64,000 nt of DNA from Variovorax guangxiensis (GTDB lineage: Bacteria; Pseudomonadota; Gammaproteobacteria; Burkholderiales; Burkholderiaceae_C): NCBI RefSeq assembly GCF_003952165.1, contig NZ_RXFT01000012.1, positions 124,001 through 188,000 on the forward strand, read 5' to 3'. The notes beneath the pieces were generated by a model. The model ran no database searches. It worked only from the letters and a program-made list of their open reading frames with translations, and had not been told where the DNA came from. Positions 52,549-62,063 of the stretch are shown piece after piece (position 1 is the first letter of the stretch; each line of letters begins with the position of its first letter). The position numbers were made by a program, and so were the translations under genes.

Positions 52549-53205
52549 ATGTCCCGATTGCTTGTGCGCAGCTTCGGTGTTTCGCTGGACGGCTTCGCGG
52601 CCGGCCCCGATCAGAGCCTGGAGCACCCACTGGGTGTTCGCGGTCCCGAACTCATGGACTGGTTCTTTCCCACGCGCGTCTGGCAGCAGATGCAGAAGAC
52701 GGGTGAGGCCAATGGCGAGACCGGCATCGACAACGAGATCGCCGAGCAGGGCTTCGCCGAGATGGGCGCCTGGATCCTCGGGCGCAACATGTTCGGCCCG
52801 GTGCGCGGCCCCTGGCCCGACGAAAGCTGGAAGGGCTGGTGGGGCGACGAGCCTCCGTACCACGTGCCCGTATTCGTGCTGACCCACCATCCCCGTGCGC
52901 CGCTGACGATGAAGGGCGGTACTACCTTCCACTTCGTCACCGGCGGCGTCCACGATGCGCTGGCGCAGGCGCGGGCCGCCGCGGGCGGGCGCGATGTGCG
53001 CGTGGGAGGCGGCGCGGCCACCGTGCGCGAATACCTGAAGGCCGGGCTGATCGACGAACTGCACCTTGCAGTGCGCCCGGTACTGCTTGGCAAGGGCGAG
53101 GCACTGTTCGCGGGCCTGGATCTGCCGGCGCTGGGCTACCGCTGCGAACGGCAGGTGGCGGGCGAGCGCGCCACGCACATGTTCCTGAGTCGCGTCGCGC
53201 CCTGA
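52549..53205 (+). CDS. Dihydrofolate reductase-like (RibD C-terminal) protein
   Basis: 218 residues. RibD_C/DHFR-like features: VRSFGVSLDGFAAGPDQSLEHP at the N-terminus, AWILGRNMFG, and the NADPH-site region RVGGGAATVREYLKAGLIDELHLAVRPVLLGKG. AGGAG precedes the ATG. Probably an oxidoreductase of unknown substrate. Convergent with the DMT transporter gene, 12 bases apart. Confidence 0.87.
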   Translation: MSRLLVRSFGVSLDGFAAGPDQSLEHPLGVRGPELMDWFFPTRVWQQMQKTGEANGETGIDNEIAEQGFAEMGAWILGRNMFGPVRGPWPDESWKGWWGDEPPYHVPVFVLTHHPRAPLTMKGGTTFHFVTGGVHDALAQARAAAGGRDVRVGGGAATVREYLKAGLIDELHLAVRPVLLGKGEALFAGLDLPALGYRCERQVAGERATHMFLSRVAP

Positions 53206-53217
53206 TACGTTATCGGC

Positions 53218-54111
53218 TCAGGCTGCCTGCTGATTCTCCCGCGCGGACTTCGGCGCCTCGCTTCGCGCCAGCCACAGCCCGCTCGCGATGATCAATGCGC
53301 CGCCGCCCAGCGTCCAGGTGTCAGGCGCGGTCTGCCAGAACAGCCAGTCGATCAAGAGCGCCCATGCGAGCGCGCTGTATTCGAAGGGGGCGATGGCGGC
53401 GGCCTGGCCATGGCGGAAGGCCTCGGCGATGGCCAACTGGCCAAGGAAGCCACTCATGGCCAGGCCGGCGAGCACCCACGTGTGCTGGGGCTGGATCGGC
53501 ACCCACTGCGGCGCCGACAGCAGGCCTCCGCCCACGGCCATGCCGATCGTCGTCCAGAAGACCAGCGCGGCGCTCGGCTCGGTACGGCTGATGAGCCGGC
53601 CCAGCATGTTCGACAGCGCATAGCAGACCGCGGCCACGAGGATCGCCAGCGCACCCGTCGAAAGGAAGGCTCCCTGCTCGGGCCGCAGCGCGATCACCAC
53701 CCCTGTGAAGCCCAGCCCGATGGCGACCCAGTGCCGCGGCAGTATCGATTCGCCCAGCATCGGCACCGCGATGAGCACCATCAGCAACGGCGCGATGAAG
53801 GTGAGCGTGTAGGCCTCTGCCAGGCCCAGGGTCTTCAGGCCGTGGACGAAGAGCACGAGCATCGTCATGTTCAGCACGGCGCGCAGAAGATGCAGGCGCC
53901 AGCGCAGCTTGCGGTTGAAAACGCCGCCCATCTCGCGCCGCCAGGCGATGTACATGCACACCAGGGGCAGGGCGGTGAGGCCGCGCAGCGCCATCACCTG
54001 CAGCGGCGGATAGTGCCCCGCCAGGGTCTTGAGCATGGCGTCCATGCAGGCAAAGAAGGCGCAGGCCAGCAGCATTGCGGCGATGCCGCGCAGGGTTCCG
54101 GTCGGTTGCAT
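53218..54111 (-). CDS. EamA/DMT-family transporter
   Basis: 297 residues with about ten hydrophobic helices in two EamA repeats (GIAAMLLACAFFACMDAMLKTL... and GALAILVAAVCYALSNMLGRLI...) and a short charged C-terminus. Likely exports or imports a small metabolite. No specific substrate can be assigned. Confidence 0.88.
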   Translation of the reverse strand: MQPTGTLRGIAAMLLACAFFACMDAMLKTLAGHYPPLQVMALRGLTALPLVCMYIAWRREMGGVFNRKLRWRLHLLRAVLNMTMLVLFVHGLKTLGLAEAYTLTFIAPLLMVLIAVPMLGESILPRHWVAIGLGFTGVVIALRPEQGAFLSTGALAILVAAVCYALSNMLGRLISRTEPSAALVFWTTIGMAVGGGLLSAPQWVPIQPQHTWVLAGLAMSGFLGQLAIAEAFRHGQAAAIAPFEYSALAWALLIDWLFWQTAPDTWTLGGGALIIASGLWLARSEAPKSARENQQAA

Positions 54112-54222
54112 GGGGTTGTCTCCCGGCGGTGGCCGGATGTGGAGGCTCAGCGAGGGCCGAGCACGATGTCCGACTGCAGGGCGTACTCGACGCCCTCAAG
54201 ACTTCAGCAGCTCAGAGGCCGA

Positions 54223-54513
54223 TCACAGTCCCTCGACAACCCGCAGATCCCGCTCGGCGCCATCACCCAGCGCAGCAAGCGCCGCCTGGTATTCAGGGCT
54301 GTCATGCGTGGCCGTGGCCTGCTCGATGCTGTCGAATTCGATCAGAACGGTGCGCTCCGACAGGCCGTACTCGTAGACCTTCGTGGGCAGGCCGCGTGCC
54401 AGGAAGCGGCCGCCGCCTGCGGTGATTGCCGGGGCTGCCAGCTTTGCGTATGCCGCGAGCTTGTCGGCGTTCTTGATGGCGCGGTATGCGCTGACCCAGT
54501 AGGCTTTTGCCAT
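54223..54513 (-). CDS. DUF1330 family protein
   Basis: 96 residues, starting MAKAYWVSAYRAIKNADKLAAYAKLA, with the ferredoxin-like pattern of DUF1330 (RTVLIEFDSIEQATATHDSPEYQAAL). Dimeric alpha/beta-barrel proteins; function unknown. Separate unit downstream of the DMT gene's promoter region. Confidence 0.88.
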   Translation of the reverse strand: MAKAYWVSAYRAIKNADKLAAYAKLAAPAITAGGGRFLARGLPTKVYEYGLSERTVLIEFDSIEQATATHDSPEYQAALAALGDGAERDLRVVEGL

Positions 54514-54619
54514 GTCGGCTTCTCTCGTTTTGGTTGGGAGCGGGCAATATAGCTTGCCTGTTTGCCCTCCGCTTGAAAGGGCCGTTGCGAGAGAGCGGGC
54601 GTGGCTGCCTGCAGACTCC

Positions 54620-55120
54620 TCAGCAGAGCGCTGAACTCTGCGTGCGAACCACGGCGACCGGCGCGCCCTCGTCGCGCCACATCAGCAGTCCTCGCTGCAT
54701 TGCCTCCCGCACGGCCTGCGTGCGCGAACGCACGCCGAGCTTGCGGTACATGCTCTTCACCTGCGCCTCGATGGTGTTGATGGAGCGGTGGGTCGCGTCC
54801 GCGATCTGGCGGTTGGTCGAGCCGCCCGCGATCATGCAAAGCACCTTGAGCTCGCGCGACGACAGCGGGGCGGCGGGGGCGTCGGACGCTGGTTCGCATC
54901 GGGCCGCCGAAGACGCGATGGCGCCAAGGATGCCCTGCGCGGCGCGGGCCGCGGCCGGTGCGTCGCCCGTCTCGATCGAGCGAAGCAGGAACGCCAGCTG
55001 AACTTCGCTGGCCTGGGTGAACAGTTCGCACAGGGCGCCGGCCACCGCCATGGCGTGGGCGGAGTGGCCTGGGTGCATGGGCACGGCGATTTCCTCTGGG
55101 GCGTGGAGGGACTGCATCAT
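54620..55120 (-). CDS. LuxR-type transcriptional regulator
   Basis: 166 residues if started at ATG 55120 (MMQSLHAPEE); a longer frame reaches 55270. The C-terminal LuxR/GerE motif (LSSRELKVLCMIAGGSTNRQIADATHRSINTIEAQVKSMYRKLGV) is complete. The N-terminal part has no recognised sensor domain. No Shine-Dalgarno is convincing, so the start is uncertain. Confidence 0.75.
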   Translation of the reverse strand: MMQSLHAPEEIAVPMHPGHSAHAMAVAGALCELFTQASEVQLAFLLRSIETGDAPAAARAAQGILGAIASSAARCEPASDAPAAPLSSRELKVLCMIAGGSTNRQIADATHRSINTIEAQVKSMYRKLGVRSRTQAVREAMQRGLLMWRDEGAPVAVVRTQSSALC

Positions 55121-55380
55121 GAAAAGTGGTGGAAGGCTGCACTGGCCTGCGGCTGGCGGATCGTTGTCTTGTCCGGGGCGCCGGAGAGCGAAGTCGATGG
55201 TATTAATCGCCTTGCCCTCGCGCACCTGCTTTCGGGGCGCAGATGTGCTGCGCATCACATTCCGGTGCAAAGAGTCTCGCAGTCCCCGAACAGGCTCCAG
55301 CAGCGCATCGGTTCGAATGCTGGTCAGGCGGCCGGCGCCTGGAAAGCCCCCGCTGCGGGAGCCGTACTGTTTAACGGGGC

Positions 55381-55581
55381 GTGCTGCACCAGCTCACGCA
55401 ACTGGCGCGCGTGCGCGAGGGCGGCTACGACAAGCGCATCTCGCAATCGATGATCGCCTCGTACTCGGGCCTGTCGCGCGAGGTGGTAAACAAGACCATG
55501 CGCGACATGGAGCAGCGCGGCCTGCTGCGTCGCGATGCGCATGCGGTGCATGTGATGCATACATTTGCGCAGCCTGCCTGA
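55381..55581 (+). pseudogene. Truncated Crp/Fnr-family C-terminal fragment
   Basis: Only the winged-helix part remains (about 66 residues, GYDKRISQSMIASYSGLSREVVNKTMRDMEQRGLLRRD), almost the same as in the two full-length Crp-like genes that follow. A stop codon (TAA) lies in the upstream frame and the cyclic-nucleotide domain is missing. It is a relic of a duplication, or at most a mini-protein from GTG 55381. Confidence 0.8.
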
Positions 55582-55651
55582 GCGGATCGGATGCACGGCC
55601 TCCCATGTTTGTGTGTTCCCTCGAAGCGGCCTTGGGAAGCACCATTCGATG

Positions 55652-56308
55652 ATGTACCTACATCCCCTGATGGCGAGTCTGCCGCTGGCGGAGCGCACCA
55701 AGCTCGGCGAGTCCACCCGCCTGCATTCCTACAAGCGCAACGAAGTCGTGTTGGCCGCCGGCGATTCGACCGACCAGATCTACTGCGTGGCGAGCGGCTT
55801 GCTGCGCGTGGTTTCGTTGAACCAGCGCGGCGACACGGAGATGACCACGGAGTTCATCGGACCCAACGACTTCTTCTTCCATCTGTCGATGCAGGAAGAC
55901 AGCTACTGCTCGAAGAAGACGCTGGTTGCCGCACTGCCTTCGTCGGTGTACCTGATTCCGGTCGGGGAGATGCGCAGCCTCTGCAAGAGACATCCGGAAG
56001 TGGCGCTCGGCCTGCTGGGCCTTGCGATGAAGCGCATGAGCACGCTGCGGGGCCAGTTCCACCGCATCTCCGTGCACACGGCCGAAGACTCGGTGCTTCG
56101 CGTGCTGCAGCAGCTCACGCGGCTCGCGCCCGCGGGCGAGCAAGGCTATGACAAGCGCATCACCCAATCGGTGATCGCCTCTTATTCGGGACTGTCGCGC
56201 GAGGTGGTCAACAAGACCATGCGCGACTTCGAACTGCGTGGCCTGGTGCGCCGCGACGATGACGGCGTGCACGTCGCCAACGATTTCGCGACGACCGACT
56301 TCGCCTGA
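55652..56308 (+). CDS. Crp/Fnr-family transcriptional regulator
   Basis: 218 residues (MYLHPLMASLPLAER start; 55649 possible). N-terminal cyclic-nucleotide-binding-like domain (EVVLAAGDSTDQIYCVASGLLRVV) without the canonical PRE/R cAMP residues that I could identify, then a long dimer helix and the winged-helix domain (YDKRITQSVIASYSGLSREVVNKTMRDF). The paralogue on the opposite strand starts with the same MYLHPL. No Cys cluster, so not a typical Fnr. Confidence 0.85.
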   Translation: MYLHPLMASLPLAERTKLGESTRLHSYKRNEVVLAAGDSTDQIYCVASGLLRVVSLNQRGDTEMTTEFIGPNDFFFHLSMQEDSYCSKKTLVAALPSSVYLIPVGEMRSLCKRHPEVALGLLGLAMKRMSTLRGQFHRISVHTAEDSVLRVLQQLTRLAPAGEQGYDKRITQSVIASYSGLSREVVNKTMRDFELRGLVRRDDDGVHVANDFATTDFA

Positions 56309-56349
56309 AGGAAAGCCCGGCGTTCGCATTCGCCGCCGGGCGCACGTTT

Positions 56350-57132
56350 TCAATCCTTGCCGGGTTCGGCTTCGCGCCGCGTGCGTGGCAGGTCGAAGAA
56401 TTCCGGCGGCAGCATCGGGTCGTGCTGCCGCGGCTCGACCGAAGACAGGTTCTGCTCCAGCGGCAGCAGGCCGCCGAAGTCGGTTGCGGCGAAGTCGGGC
56501 TGCACATGCACGCCGTGCTCGTCGCGCCGCACGAGGCCGCGGCTTTCCATGTCGCGCATGGTCTTGTTGACCACCTCGCGCGACAGTCCCGAATAAGAGG
56601 CGATCACCGATTGGGTGATGCGCTTGTCGTAGCCGCCAGTGCCAGCGGGCGCCAGCAGCGTGAGCTGGTGCAGCACACGCCCCACCAGGTCCTCGGCCGA
56701 GAGCGCGGAGATGCGGCGCAGCTGGCTGCGGATGACGCTCATGCGCTTCATCGCAAGCCCGAGCAGGCCGATGGCCACTTCGGGGTGCGCACCGCAGATG
56801 CGGCGGATGGCGGCCACGGGCACCAGGTAGACGGCCGAAGGCAGCGCGGCGACCAGCGTCTGCATGGCCTGGTAGCGGTCTTCGGTGAATGAGGGGCTCA
56901 GGAAGAAGTCGTCCTGGCGGATGAAATCGGTGGTGACGTCGCTGGCCTGCGCGCTGCCCCTGCCGTGGGCGACGACACGCAGCAGCCCGCTGGCCACGCA
57001 ATAGATGCGGTCGGTCCAGGTGTCGGCCTCCAGCACGATCTCGTTGCGCCTGAATGAGCGCAGCTCGCAGCTCTGGACGAGCGCCGCTCGCTCCGCCGGC
57101 GGCACGTTGGTGATGAGGGGATGCAGGTACAT
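56350..57132 (-). CDS. Crp/Fnr-family transcriptional regulator (paralogue)
   Basis: 260 residues from ATG 57132. It has the same domain order and winged helix as the gene at 55652, plus a C-terminal extension of about 45 residues (GGLLPLEQNLSSVEPRQHDP...). Convergent with the paralogue, and its end faces the holdfast-like operon. The extension may mediate an additional interaction. Confidence 0.87.
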   Translation of the reverse strand: MYLHPLITNVPPAERAALVQSCELRSFRRNEIVLEADTWTDRIYCVASGLLRVVAHGRGSAQASDVTTDFIRQDDFFLSPSFTEDRYQAMQTLVAALPSAVYLVPVAAIRRICGAHPEVAIGLLGLAMKRMSVIRSQLRRISALSAEDLVGRVLHQLTLLAPAGTGGYDKRITQSVIASYSGLSREVVNKTMRDMESRGLVRRDEHGVHVQPDFAATDFGGLLPLEQNLSSVEPRQHDPMLPPEFFDLPRTRREAEPGKD

Positions 57133-57220
57133 GGTTCGCGCGAATGCCCGGCCCGGAGGCGGGCGGAAAAAGCCCCGGCAGGGCGCGCAGCGCACCGGCC
57201 GGGGCAAGGGGGGGCGACGC

Positions 57221-60200
57221 TCAGCGGGCCGAGGCGATCGTCGACACGGCGGAGTTGCCCACCGCGGTCGCCGTCACCTGGTTGCCTGCCGCGCGCAGCG
57301 TGCTGCCGGCGGCCGCACCGGTCACGCCCACGCCGTAGTTCACGGCGGTGGCGGTCGCGGTGATGGCGCCGCTGTTGGTCTGGTAGTTGCCCACCGCGAC
57401 CGTCGGACGGTTGGCTGCCGTGGCCGCCACGGTCACCGCGTTGGTGGCCGAGTTGCCGTAGGCCTGCGCGGCGACGGTGTTGTTCGTCAGCGCGGCGGTG
57501 CCGTTCGTGATGCCGGGCGCCGTGCCGGCGGTCACGCCGTTGAGCGCGACCTGGTACGTGCCGCTCGCGCTGGCCGTCACGTTACCCGTGTTGCCCTGCG
57601 TGTTGAGCAATGCCGCCGTGGCCTGCGTGGCCTGCATCGCGCCGCCGGCCGAGCTGCCCGCGACCGGCGCTGCCGCGGCGTAGCCGCTGCCTGCCGACAC
57701 GTTCAGCGCGTTGCTGGCTGCGTTGCCGCGTGCCAGCGCCGTGGTGCTGTTGCCGTCGATGGTGATGCTGCTGTTCAGCGCCGCGGCCGTTGCCGGCGAG
57801 GTGCCTTCGAGCTTGAACGTGGCCGAGGTCGAGGCGTTGGCCGTCACGGCCGCGCTGCTGGTCTGCGTGTTGTTCAGGCCGGCGTTCGCGCCCAGCACCG
57901 CTGCGCCGTTGAGCGCCACGCTGTTGTCGGCACGGTTGGCCGAGGCTTCGGCGGTCGTGCTGTTGCCGCTGATGGTCGCCGTGCTGTTGGCCAGGCCCGT
58001 CGTGGCCGAAGCCGTCTGGTCCTGGTTGTACAGGCGCGTCGTCGCGGTGCTGCTCACCGAGGTGGTGGCCGACTGCGCGTTGTTCAGCACGTTGTCACCC
58101 GTGGCGGTGCCGGCCACCAGCTGCGCGTTGGCGGTGGTGCCGGCCGGCGTCGCGTTGGAGGCCTTCACGCTCAGCGTGTTGGTGACGTCGTTGATCACGC
58201 CCAATGACACGTTCTTGTTGCGCGACAGGTCCACCGACGAGGCCGAGACCGCGCCCGGTGCGTACAGCTCCAGGTCGGAAGCCGCCGAGACGGCCGCGTT
58301 GCCCGACTGCGCCGACGACAGGGCCGTGGTGCTCGACACGTTGGTGCCGCTCAGGCTCAGGCTGTTGGTGGCCGTGTTCGCCACCGCGCTGCCGCGCTGG
58401 CTGTTGTCGGACACGCTCAGCGTCGAGCCGGAGATGGCCGCGCCGGCCGTCGCGTCGATGGCGTAGGTGCCGTAGACGCTGGTCGACAGCGTCGCAGCAC
58501 CGGTGACCTGCTGCAGGTTCGACACCGTGTGGTCGGCCTGTGCACCGGTCGCGCCGCCCGTGAGGCTGCCCGCGCTGGCCGTGGTCGCGGCACCGCCCGA
58601 GGCGATGGTGTTGCCGGTGACCGAGGCGCTGTTGGTGGCGCTGTTGCCGGTGACGGCGGCGCTGCTGCTGTTGCCGTTGACGGCGAGCTGCGAACCCGTG
58701 ACGTTGCCGCCCACCGCGACCGTGACGCCGCCCTGGTTCGGGATGGCGGCGACGGCCGACGTGCCGGGGATGGTGGCGCCGAACGGGACCGACTGTGCGT
58801 TGCGCAGGTTGTCGTAGGTGGCGGTGGTCACCGTGCCCAGGATGCTCGCCGGTGCCGTGAGCAGGCCGGTGTTCGCGCCGGTGCCGACCGTCCAGCCGTT
58901 CGAGGTCAGGTAGGCGATCTCCTGCGAAGTCAGGCTCGACTGAAGTACGCCCAGCGTGCCGCTGGTGATGGTCGTGTTGCCGCCGAGTGTGCTGCCGCCA
59001 AGGGCATCAGGGTCCAGCACATGAGCGCTGTACGTGAACGGCGTGGCAGGCGACGCAGGCGTGCCCGGCGTGCCGGCCTGGCCCGCGAGTGCCTGCACCG
59101 AAGCGCTGCTGTTCTGTACGTTCTGCACCGCGCTGGAGGTCGACAGGCCGTTGCCCGCGAGCGTCAGGCCGTTGGCGGCGCTGTTGGCCGTTGCGGCCGC
59201 GCTGGCGCCGTTGCCGTTCGATGCCACGCTGGAGCCCGTCACGTCGCCGCCGATCTGGGTGCGGATCTGCGAAGCGGTCGCGCCCGGGGCGTCTTCGGAG
59301 CGCAGGGAGGCAGTGAGGCTGCCCGAGGCGTTCTGCACGCTCTGCACGCTGAAGGCCGCATCGGCGATGGCCGTGCCGCCGTTGCTCACGGCGCGCGGCT
59401 GTGCGCTGACGGTGGCCAGCGTGTTGCCCGACACGTCGAGGGTGTTGCCGCTCGCGCGGTTGCCGTAGGCCAGTGCCTGCAGCTGGTTGCCCGAAGTCGC
59501 GACCGTGGATGCGGCCACGTCGTCCTCGATGGCCGTGTTCACCACGTTGCCGCCCGAGGCGGTCGCCGTGACGACCGAGCCGGCGGCGTTCTGCACGCTG
59601 GTGAGGTTGCCCACCGAGGCCGCGCCGGCCACGGTGGCTCCGGTGCCCAGCGCCAGCTTGGCGGCGTTGGTCGCGTCGTTGCCATAGGCGGCGGCGACGA
59701 AGGCGTTGCCCTGGTTCGACACGCTGCTGCGGGTGACGTTGCCTTCGATCAGCACAGTCTGCGCGCCCACGGGCAGGAAGCCCGTGCCGTCGGCCACCGC
59801 GCTCACGGCGCCGGCGGCGGTCTGGTTGCTCAGCAGGCCGTAGGCCGCGGTGACACCGGCCGAGCCGGCTGCGGGCACTGCGACCGAGGCGGGCGCCTCG
59901 GAGGGAGCCACGGTGGCGCTGTTGGCCGTCACGTTCAGGCTGTTGGCCGCCGAGTTGCCGTAGGCCACGGCGCGCTGCAGGTTGTTGGTGAGCGCCACGG
60001 TGCTGTCGGTGGCGTGCGTGCCGAGGTAGGCCGCGGCGGTGGAACCCGCGAGCAGGGCGCCGACCGGCGAGCCGCCGTCGGTCACCTGCACGTTGGCCAC
60101 GCCCGCGCCCGAGCCCACGGTGGTGCCGGTCAGCGACAGCGCATTGCCGGCGCTGTTGCTCACGGCCACCGCTTCCTGTGTGTTGCCGCCCACGGTGAAG

Positions 60201-61957
60201 CTGCTGCCGTGGATGGTGTCGCCGCCGGTGCCGCGCGAGTCGCCCATCAGGCCGACGACGGAACCCACCGTCTGCGCCGAGACCGGTGCCGAGTAGTTGC
60301 CCTGCAGGTTCGTCACGGTGGCCGCGCCGGATGCGGTGACGTTGCCGTCGGGCAGGCTGCCGCCCGACAGCACGGCGGCGGAACCCGAAAGCGGCAGCGC
60401 ATTGGCCGCGAGCGCGAGGCTCTGGCTGGCGTTGTTGCCATAGGCGGTGGCGGCCGAGCGGTTGCCCGTGACCGAGACGGCGCTGGCGTTGTTGGTGCCA
60501 TCCTCGGAGCCGGTCATCGCGCCGATGACGCCCAGGCTCGAGAGGGCGCTCACGCCGCCGTTGTAGTTGCTCTGCTGGTTGGCCAGCGCGGCGGTCGCGG
60601 TGAACGCGGCGGCATCCTTGCCGCTGAGGATCGCGTTCGACGCTGCGTTGCCGGTGGCCGAGGCGGTGGCAGCGTTGTTCGCTACGGTGACCGCGCCGCC
60701 GTCCACCGACTGCACGGCGGCGATGACGCCCGAACCCTGCGTGGCGGCGGAGAGCGACACGCCCACGTTGCCCTGGCTGCTCGACACGGCGAGGTCGGCC
60801 GCGAGCGTGCTCGACAGGCTGCCGCCGTTGTAGGCGCCGGTGTTGGCCGTCGCGCCGCCCGAGCCTGAGACCGACACGCCGTCGGCCAGCACGATGCGGT
60901 TGCCGGCCGTGCCGGCGGTGGCGCCGAGGGCTTCATTGCCCGTGGCGGCGCTGGAGATGGTGTTGCCCTGGACCGAGAGCGAGCCCTTCAGCGTATTGGT
61001 GTCGCCGGCGGCGTTGCCGCCGATGGAGGCGGTCACACTGTCGCCGTTGGCCGAAGCCGAGTGCGTGACCGGCGTGGCCGACTGGTTCACCTGCTGGTTG
61101 GAGACGACGGCCGAGCCGGTGAAGGCCGGAGCACCGCCCGACTGCACACTGATCGTGCTGTTGGCGGTGTTGCCCTTGAGCGTGGCGGATACCGTGTTGC
61201 CGTCGAGCGCCGGTGCGGCGGCAACGCTGTTTTCGCCGTCGGCGGTCAGCGTGAGCGTCACCGTGTTGCCGCTGGCCGAGGCGGAGGAAGCCCCGCCGGT
61301 GCCCTGCTGCACCGAGGTCGCGACCAGGCTGCCGTGCGCCGCGCTGCTGGAGCCGGCAGGCGAGTAGCTCAGAGTCACCGAGCCGGGGCTGGTCGAGGCG
61401 TAGTCCACCGGCACCGTGCCGGAGACGGTCGACGAGCCGCTGTTGATGGTGGTGCTCGCCGAGATGGTGTTGGCGGTGTTGGCCGCGCCGCCGCCGGAGA
61501 AGCCGTCGAGGTCGACCTTCACCGTGTTGCCGGTGGCGCTGCTGGAGACCACGCCGCTGTTGGTCTGCACGCCCAGCGAGGCCGCGCCTTCGGCCGGCAC
61601 CTGGCCGCTGCCGCCCGCGAGCGACAGGTCGACGGCGTTGGTGAATGCGTTGGCCGTGGCGCTGGCCTTCACGCTGTTCTGCGTGACGGTGTTGCTGCCG
61701 CCGGTCTGCGGGCCTGCGGTGGTGACGTCGATGACGCTGCCGGCGGCCGTGGCCGTCACGGGCTGCGTCTTGTCCTGCACCGACTGCACGCTCTGGTAGG
61801 CCGTGGTGTTGACGGCCACCGTGGGAATGGTGGAGACCGTCGTGTCGGCCGCTTGCGCGCCGCCGGCCACGAGCGTGGCCAGCACGGCAAGGCCGATGCT
61901 GCTGAGCGGCGCGCCGTTGGCACGGCCGCGCGAATTCTTGCTGCGGTTCTTCTGCAT
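57221..61957 (-). CDS. Giant repeat-rich surface protein (HfaD-like)
   Basis: 1578 residues from ATG 61957 (AAGGAA upstream). A signal peptide ends GGAQA/ADTT near residue 36. The rest is low-complexity beta-helix-type sequence with dozens of repeats containing GN(x)N and GNxAxN motifs (e.g. SGNSTTAEASANRADNSVAL), which recur roughly every 60-70 residues. No C-terminal autotransporter barrel is visible. Encoded after the CsgG-like lipoprotein, it resembles HfaD, the repeat protein of the Caulobacter holdfast anchor, and is likely exported through that pore. Confidence 0.7.
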   Translation of the reverse strand: MQKNRSKNSRGRANGAPLSSIGLAVLATLVAGGAQAADTTVSTIPTVAVNTTAYQSVQSVQDKTQPVTATAAGSVIDVTTAGPQTGGSNTVTQNSVKASATANAFTNAVDLSLAGGSGQVPAEGAASLGVQTNSGVVSSSATGNTVKVDLDGFSGGGAANTANTISASTTINSGSSTVSGTVPVDYASTSPGSVTLSYSPAGSSSAAHGSLVATSVQQGTGGASSASASGNTVTLTLTADGENSVAAAPALDGNTVSATLKGNTANSTISVQSGGAPAFTGSAVVSNQQVNQSATPVTHSASANGDSVTASIGGNAAGDTNTLKGSLSVQGNTISSAATGNEALGATAGTAGNRIVLADGVSVSGSGGATANTGAYNGGSLSSTLAADLAVSSSQGNVGVSLSAATQGSGVIAAVQSVDGGAVTVANNAATASATGNAASNAILSGKDAAAFTATAALANQQSNYNGGVSALSSLGVIGAMTGSEDGTNNASAVSVTGNRSAATAYGNNASQSLALAANALPLSGSAAVLSGGSLPDGNVTASGAATVTNLQGNYSAPVSAQTVGSVVGLMGDSRGTGGDTIHGSSFTVGGNTQEAVAVSNSAGNALSLTGTTVGSGAGVANVQVTDGGSPVGALLAGSTAAAYLGTHATDSTVALTNNLQRAVAYGNSAANSLNVTANSATVAPSEAPASVAVPAAGSAGVTAAYGLLSNQTAAGAVSAVADGTGFLPVGAQTVLIEGNVTRSSVSNQGNAFVAAAYGNDATNAAKLALGTGATVAGAASVGNLTSVQNAAGSVVTATASGGNVVNTAIEDDVAASTVATSGNQLQALAYGNRASGNTLDVSGNTLATVSAQPRAVSNGGTAIADAAFSVQSVQNASGSLTASLRSEDAPGATASQIRTQIGGDVTGSSVASNGNGASAAATANSAANGLTLAGNGLSTSSAVQNVQNSSASVQALAGQAGTPGTPASPATPFTYSAHVLDPDALGGSTLGGNTTITSGTLGVLQSSLTSQEIAYLTSNGWTVGTGANTGLLTAPASILGTVTTATYDNLRNAQSVPFGATIPGTSAVAAIPNQGGVTVAVGGNVTGSQLAVNGNSSSAAVTGNSATNSASVTGNTIASGGAATTASAGSLTGGATGAQADHTVSNLQQVTGAATLSTSVYGTYAIDATAGAAISGSTLSVSDNSQRGSAVANTATNSLSLSGTNVSSTTALSSAQSGNAAVSAASDLELYAPGAVSASSVDLSRNKNVSLGVINDVTNTLSVKASNATPAGTTANAQLVAGTATGDNVLNNAQSATTSVSSTATTRLYNQDQTASATTGLANSTATISGNSTTAEASANRADNSVALNGAAVLGANAGLNNTQTSSAAVTANASTSATFKLEGTSPATAAALNSSITIDGNSTTALARGNAASNALNVSAGSGYAAAAPVAGSSAGGAMQATQATAALLNTQGNTGNVTASASGTYQVALNGVTAGTAPGITNGTAALTNNTVAAQAYGNSATNAVTVAATAANRPTVAVGNYQTNSGAITATATAVNYGVGVTGAAAGSTLRAAGNQVTATAVGNSAVSTIASAR

Positions 61958-62063
61958 GGTTCTTCCTTTGATGAATCTGGAAAAAAAGACTGGTTCGATG
62001 AAAAGCGAAATGACGGACGTCGCGTCGTCCTGGGATGAAGACTTCGTGGTGCCTCTCGGTGAC

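Noticed and set aside
57221..61957. Periodic repeats considered as CRISPR or tandem satellite
   Set aside because: The repeats follow codons and encode GN-rich protein repeats of variable sequence, with no unique spacers.
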